The notes under the pieces: generated by a model
Seen by the model: the letters and a program-made list of their open reading frames with translations, nothing else
Databases searched by the model: none
Told to the model about the DNA's origin: nothing
Assembly: GCA_963662905.2 (NCBI GenBank)
Contig: CAXXFD010000004.1
Span: 531,469-595,468 of the forward strand
Reading direction: 5' to 3'
DNA length: 64,000 nt
DNA from: G963662905 sp963662905
GTDB taxonomy: Bacteria; Bacteroidota; Bacteroidia; Bacteroidales; WRLA01
In this document: in pieces, positions 59,520 through 64,000 of the stretch
Layout: every line of letters starts with the position of its first letter
How positions within the stretch are numbered: the stretch's first letter is position 1
Made by a program: the position numbers and the translations under genes

Positions 59520-60974
59520 ATGGCAAGTCAGGAAAATATAACTATATCAAAAGCGGAATATGATGCAATGCAACAGAAGATATTCCTGCTTCAGCATGAA
59601 CTTGTCCAGTTGAGGCGTGCGATCTATGGAGCCAAAAGCGAACGGCATATCGCAGCAGACCCCAACCAGGGCGTGCTCTTCGACGTGCCTGCACAGGAGA
59701 AAGAACCGGAAAAGGAGCAGATCAGCTATACGCGCAATAAAAAGCAGTCCAAAAAACAGCCCGTGCGCTTAGAACTGCCCGCCCACCTGCCGCGCCATGA
59801 AATTATCATCGAACCCCAAAACCTGCCCGAAGGCGCCCATAGGGTCAACGTAAAAATCACCGAAGTACTTGATTATGTGCCCGGTACTTTTCGTGTGATC
59901 CGTTATATACGCCCTTACTATGCCGTAGCAGGCCAGGACGAAAGCACCCAAATGATCTGCGCAGAACTGCCTTCACGCGCCTTGCCCAAAAGCAATGCCT
60001 CAGAAGGCCTGATCTCTTATGTGACTGTCAGCAAATTTGTTGACCACCTGCCTTTCTACCGCCTTGTCAAGATGTTCAAGCGCCTGGGGATCGAAATAGC
60101 CGAATCAACAATAAACGGTTGGTTTAGCGGGGTTTGCAGATTGCTTGAACCGCTTTACGATGCCCTGAAAAAAGAAATCATGAGGACCGATTACCTGATG
60201 GCAGACGAAACGCCCATAAAGGTATTGACCAAAGACAAGCCCGGGGCATCGCACAAAGGGTATCATTGGGTTTATTACGACCCGCTTAAAAAACTGGCCC
60301 TGTTCGATTACCGGAAAGGCCGCGGACGGGAAGGCCCGGATGAGATGCTGGAAAACTATAGTGGATATTTGCAAACCGATGGCTACACAGCTTACGACAA
60401 CCTAAAAAACAAAGCCGAAATCACCCAATTGGCCTGCATGGCGCATGCACGCAGGTATTTTGAGAAAGCCAAGGACAATGATGCTGCACGCAGTGAATAT
60501 GCGCTGGGGCAGATAAGAAAACTGTATGCCATTGAACGTCAGGCAAGTGAGCAAGAACTGCAGCCGGAGGAGGTCAAAGCATTGCGGCAAAAGGAATCAC
60601 TGCCCATATTGAACGAAATGGAAAGCTGGCTTAAGGAAGAAGTTTATAAAGTAGCGCCCAAAAGCGCAATCGGCAAAGCCATAGCTTACAGCCTGAAATT
60701 ATGGGGGCGCCTGATCCGTTATATTGAAGACGGAAGGCTGCGCATTGACAACAACCTGGTTGAAAACAGCATCAGGCCGGTAGCAATAGGCCGCAAGAAT
60801 TACCTGTTTGCCGGTTCGCACAATGCAGCCCAGCACGCGGCTATGATCTACTCCTTTTTTGCCAGCTGCAAAATCCAAAACGTAGAACCCTTTGAGTGGC
60901 TCAAGCAAACATTAGGAAAAATCCAGGAACACCCAGCCAACCAGCTCCACCAACTTCTGCCCGGACAGCTTTAA
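59520..60974 (+). CDS. tnpC: IS66 family transposase TnpC
   Basis: A 484-residue DDE transposase. An N-terminal coiled-coil-like helix (EYDAMQQKIFLLQHELVQLRR) comes first. The catalytic core has LMADETPIKV (first Asp, about residue 228), LQTDGYTAYDNL (second Asp, about 285) and NLVENSIRPVAIGRKNYLFA (Glu, about 415). The ATG follows a TATCTTTG that could act as its own promoter. Intact, so the element may be active. Confidence 0.93.
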   Translation: MASQENITISKAEYDAMQQKIFLLQHELVQLRRAIYGAKSERHIAADPNQGVLFDVPAQEKEPEKEQISYTRNKKQSKKQPVRLELPAHLPRHEIIIEPQNLPEGAHRVNVKITEVLDYVPGTFRVIRYIRPYYAVAGQDESTQMICAELPSRALPKSNASEGLISYVTVSKFVDHLPFYRLVKMFKRLGIEIAESTINGWFSGVCRLLEPLYDALKKEIMRTDYLMADETPIKVLTKDKPGASHKGYHWVYYDPLKKLALFDYRKGRGREGPDEMLENYSGYLQTDGYTAYDNLKNKAEITQLACMAHARRYFEKAKDNDAARSEYALGQIRKLYAIERQASEQELQPEEVKALRQKESLPILNEMESWLKEEVYKVAPKSAIGKAIAYSLKLWGRLIRYIEDGRLRIDNNLVENSIRPVAIGRKNYLFAGSHNAAQHAAMIYSFFASCKIQNVEPFEWLKQTLGKIQEHPANQLHQLLPGQL

Positions 60975-61019
60975 AACATTATCCGGTTATATGCAAGATG
61001 CTGTTCGCTGTAGGCTTAC

Positions 61020-61268
61020 TTTCTTAAGATTGTTTATGAAAATTCTACTTTTCATCGATTTAATTTTACGCTCTATTCTCAAGGCATGGGAATAATCTGT
61101 TGCAGCTATCTCCAAATAGATATGCCAATCATTTGCAGCAAATGTAAAAGCTTGATTTCCATATCTATTTTCATTATGCTTCTTTAACCTTTGCTCAACA
61201 GTCTCACGGGTTGAACCAACGTAATACTTATCTATGCTTTCACTAAAAATTACATAACAGCTTGCCAT
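61020..61268 (-). pseudogene. GIY-YIG copy 4, N-terminal fragment cut by IS66
   Basis: The first 80 or so codons, identical in protein sequence to the intact copies up to FINNLKK, then running into the IS66 end. Arg27 and Glu66 are still present, but the C-terminal 16 residues are replaced by a short element-encoded tail that stops at 60987. Bases 61020-61027 are the target duplication. Confidence 0.9.
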
Positions 61269-64000
61269 TAGATAGGATTATGATTCAAAGATACCAAAAT
61301 CGACCAACGAACATCCTAACTGCATGAAAAACCCTCATAAACAAAAAAACCTGCCAAATCACCGACAGGTTTTATCGTGAGCCCACCTGTTCCGATAACT
61401 ATCGGAAGAATCAGGGACCACAACCCAAAAAACAATAATCCAAAACGAATATCATCCTTTTGGTTGTTAGCCATTTAAAACAAAAAAGCTGCCGGATTAT
61501 CGACAGGTTTTATCGTGGGCCCACCTGTTCCGATAACTATCGGAAGAACCAGTGACCACAACCCAAAAAAACAATACTCCAAACGAAATATCATCGTTTT
61601 GTTTGTTAGCCATTTAAAACAAAAAAACCCGCCGGATTATCGACAGGTTTTATCGTGGGCCCACCTGTTCCGATAACTATCGGAAGAACCAGGGACCACA
61701 ACCCAAAAAACAATAATCCAAAACGAAATATCATCGTTTTGGTTGTTAGCCATTTAAAACAAAAAAACCCGCCGGATTATCGACAGGTTTTATCGTGGGC
61801 CCACCTGTTCCGATAACTATCGGAAGAATCAGGGACCACAACCCAAAAAACAATAATCCAAAACGAATATCATCCTTTTGGTTGATATACCCTTATAAAC
61901 AAAAAAACCCGCCGAATTATCGACAGGTTTTATCGTGGGCCCACCTGTTCCGATAACTATCGGAAGAACCAGGGACCACTACCCAAAAAAACAATACTCC
62001 AAAACGAAATATCATCGTTTTGGTTGTATAGCCATTATAAAACAAAAAAACCCGCCGGATTATCGACAGGTTTTATCGTGGGCCCACCTGTTCCGATAAC
62101 TATCGGAAGAATCAGGGACCACAACCCAAAAAACAATAATCCAAAACGAATATCATCCTTTTGGTTGATATACCCTTATAAACAAAAAAACCCGCCGAAT
62201 TATCGACAGGTTTTATCGTGGGCCCACCTGTTCCGATAACTATCGGAAGAACCAGGGACCACTACCCAAAAAAACAATACTCCAAACGAAATATCATCGT
62301 TTTGGTTGATATACCCTTATAAACAAAAAAACCCGCCGAATTATCGACAGGTTTTATCGTGGGCCCACCTGTTCCGATAACTATCGGAAGAACCAGGGAC
62401 CACTACCCAAAAAAACAATACTCCAAACGAAATATCATCAATACTTTTGGTTGAAATACCCTTATAAACAAAAAAACCCGCCGAATTATCGACAGGTTTT
62501 ATCGTGGGCCCACCTGTTCCGATAACTATCGGAAGAACCAGGGACCACTACCCAAAAAAACAATACTCCAAACGAAATATCATCGTTTTGGTTGAAATAC
62601 CCTTATAAACAAAAAAACCCGCCGAATTATCGACAGGTTTTATCGTGGGCCCACCTGTTCCGATAACTATCGGAAGAACCAGGGACCACTACCCAAAAAA
62701 ACAATACTCCAAACGAAATATCATCGTTTTGGTTGAAATACCCTTATAAACAAAAAAACCCGCCGAATTATCGACAGGTTTTATCGTGGGGCCACCTGTT
62801 CCGATAGCTATCGGAAGAACCAGTGACCACAACCCAAAAAAACAATACCCCAAACGAAATATCATCGTTTTGGTTGTTATACCCTCATAAACAAAAAAAC
62901 CTGCCGGATTATCGACAGGTTTTATCGTGGGCCCACCTGTTCCGATAACTATCGGAAGAACCAGGGACCACTACCCAAAAAAAACAATACTCCAAACGAA
63001 ATATCATCGTTTTGGTTGTTAGCCATTTAAAACAAAAAAACCCGCCGGATTATCGACAGGTTTTTTGTGGCCCCACATGTTCCGATAGCTATCGGAAGAA
63101 CCAGGGACCACTACCCAAAAAAACAATACTCCAAACGAAATATCATCCTTTTGGTTGTTAGCCATTTAAAACAAAAAAACCTGCCGAATTATCGACAGGT
63201 TTTATCGTGGGCCCACCTGTTCCGATAACTATCGGAAGAACCAGGGACCACTACCCAAAAAAACAATACTCCAAACGAAATATCATCGTTTTGGTTGATA
63301 TACCCTTATAAACAAAAAAACCCGCCGAATTATCGACAGGTTTTATCGTGGGCCCACCTGTTCCGATAACTATCGGAAGAACCAGGGACCACTACCCAAA
63401 AAAACAATACTCCAAACGAAATATCATCGTTTTGGTTGAAATACCCTTATAAACAAAAAAACCCGCCGAATTATCGACAGGTTTTATCGTGGGCCCACCT
63501 GTTCCGATAACTATCGGAAGAACCAGGGACCACTACCCAAAAAAACAATACTCCAAACGAAATATCATCGTTTTGGTTGAAATACCCTTATAAACAAAAA
63601 AACCCGCCGAATTATCGACAGGTTTTATCGTGGGCCCACCTGGTCCGATAGCTATCGGAAGAACCAGGGACCACTACCCAAAAAAACAATACTCCAAACG
63701 AAATATCATCGTTTTGGTTGAAATACCCTTATAAACAAAAAAACCCGCCGAATTATCGACAGGTTTTATCGTGGGCCCACCTGTTCCGATAACTATCGGA
63801 AGAACCAGGGACCACTACCCAAAAAAACAATACTCCAAACGAAATATCATCGTTTTGGTTGAAATACCCTTATAAACAAAAAAACCCGCCGGATTATCGA
63901 CAGGTTTTTTGTGGCCCCACATGTTCCGATAGCTATCGGAAGAACCAGGGACCACTACCCAAAAAAACAATACTCCAAACGAAATATCATCCTTTTGGTT
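61269..64000 (-). repeat. tRNA-3'-end-like tandem repeat array, right part (continues beyond window)
   Basis: Nineteen further units, with palindromes from about 61390 to 63921. The period is exactly 141 bp over the last six units and 138-143 bp elsewhere. Two unit subtypes alternate: one with TTAGCCATTTAAAAC and one with GAAATACCCTTATAAAC before the hairpin. No gene is present; short open frames simply cross the repeats. The array reaches the window edge. Confidence 0.85.

Larger units (their letters stand above)
58751..61019 (+). mobile_element. IS66-family insertion sequence
   Basis: A complete 2,269-bp element. The left end is GTAAGCCTTCAGCAAAAGG and the right end, reverse complemented, is GTAAGCCTACAGCGAACAG. 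The 8-bp duplication TTTCTTAA flanks it (58743-58750 and 61020-61027), as expected for IS66. It carries the three standard genes. It is inserted in the fourth GIY-YIG copy. Confidence 0.94.

Noticed and set aside
58053..62239. Small open frames crossing the 141-bp repeats (for example 58053-58295 and 62024-62239)
   Set aside because: They read through tRNA-like and hairpin sequence, change between otherwise equal units, and have no start signals.
56584..64000. The 141-bp repeats as a second CRISPR array
   Set aside because: Almost the whole unit is conserved, so there are no unique spacers; the content is tRNA-like plus a terminator.

Overview
The window reads as a chromosome segment of a Bacteroidota bacterium. 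The evidence is a protein with a type IX secretion (T9SS) C-terminal tail, many promoters with the Bacteroidota -7 element TAnnTTTG, a PIN-PhoH protein, a DPP-IV-like S9 peptidase, and a type I CRISPR-Cas operon in the gene order I recall for the Porphyromonas gingivalis (PGING) subtype.

Positions 1-20,000 are mostly ordinary chromosome: S9 peptidase (cut by the window edge), two AAA_14 ATPases facing away from each other, fumC, two lipoprotein or membrane genes, a T9SS cargo protein, phoH, polA, a higBA toxin-antitoxin pair with a palindromic operator, an AI-2E family permease, gyrB and an OmpA-family outer-membrane protein.

Positions 20,028-42,213 hold one huge CRISPR array. By hand count it has 302 repeats of 29 bp with spacers of about 35-36 nt. 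An intact IS21-family element (27,730-30,325) with a 5-bp target duplication splits it inside a spacer. The array is read on the minus strand: the leader is at 42,214-42,420, next to cas2, and the oldest end abuts the OmpA gene. Spacer content shows exact duplications, block rearrangement, offset (overlapping) spacers and diverged homologous spacers.

Positions 42,421-51,612 carry the minus-strand operon cas6-cas5-cas3-cas8(csp2)-cas7(csp1)-unknown-RAYT transposase-cas4-(broken four-helix-bundle gene)-cas1-cas2. Upstream lie a lipoprotein gene, a second RAYT and a WYL regulator. The cas operon and the lipoprotein gene share a near-identical promoter cassette of about 76 bp containing an inverted repeat.

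Positions 56,500-64,000 hold a second large repeat system: units of about 141 bp that resemble a tRNA 3' end plus its terminator. Four copies of one GIY-YIG nuclease gene with identical protein sequence are embedded in it; an IS66-family element with an 8-bp duplication splits the fourth. The array runs off the right edge.
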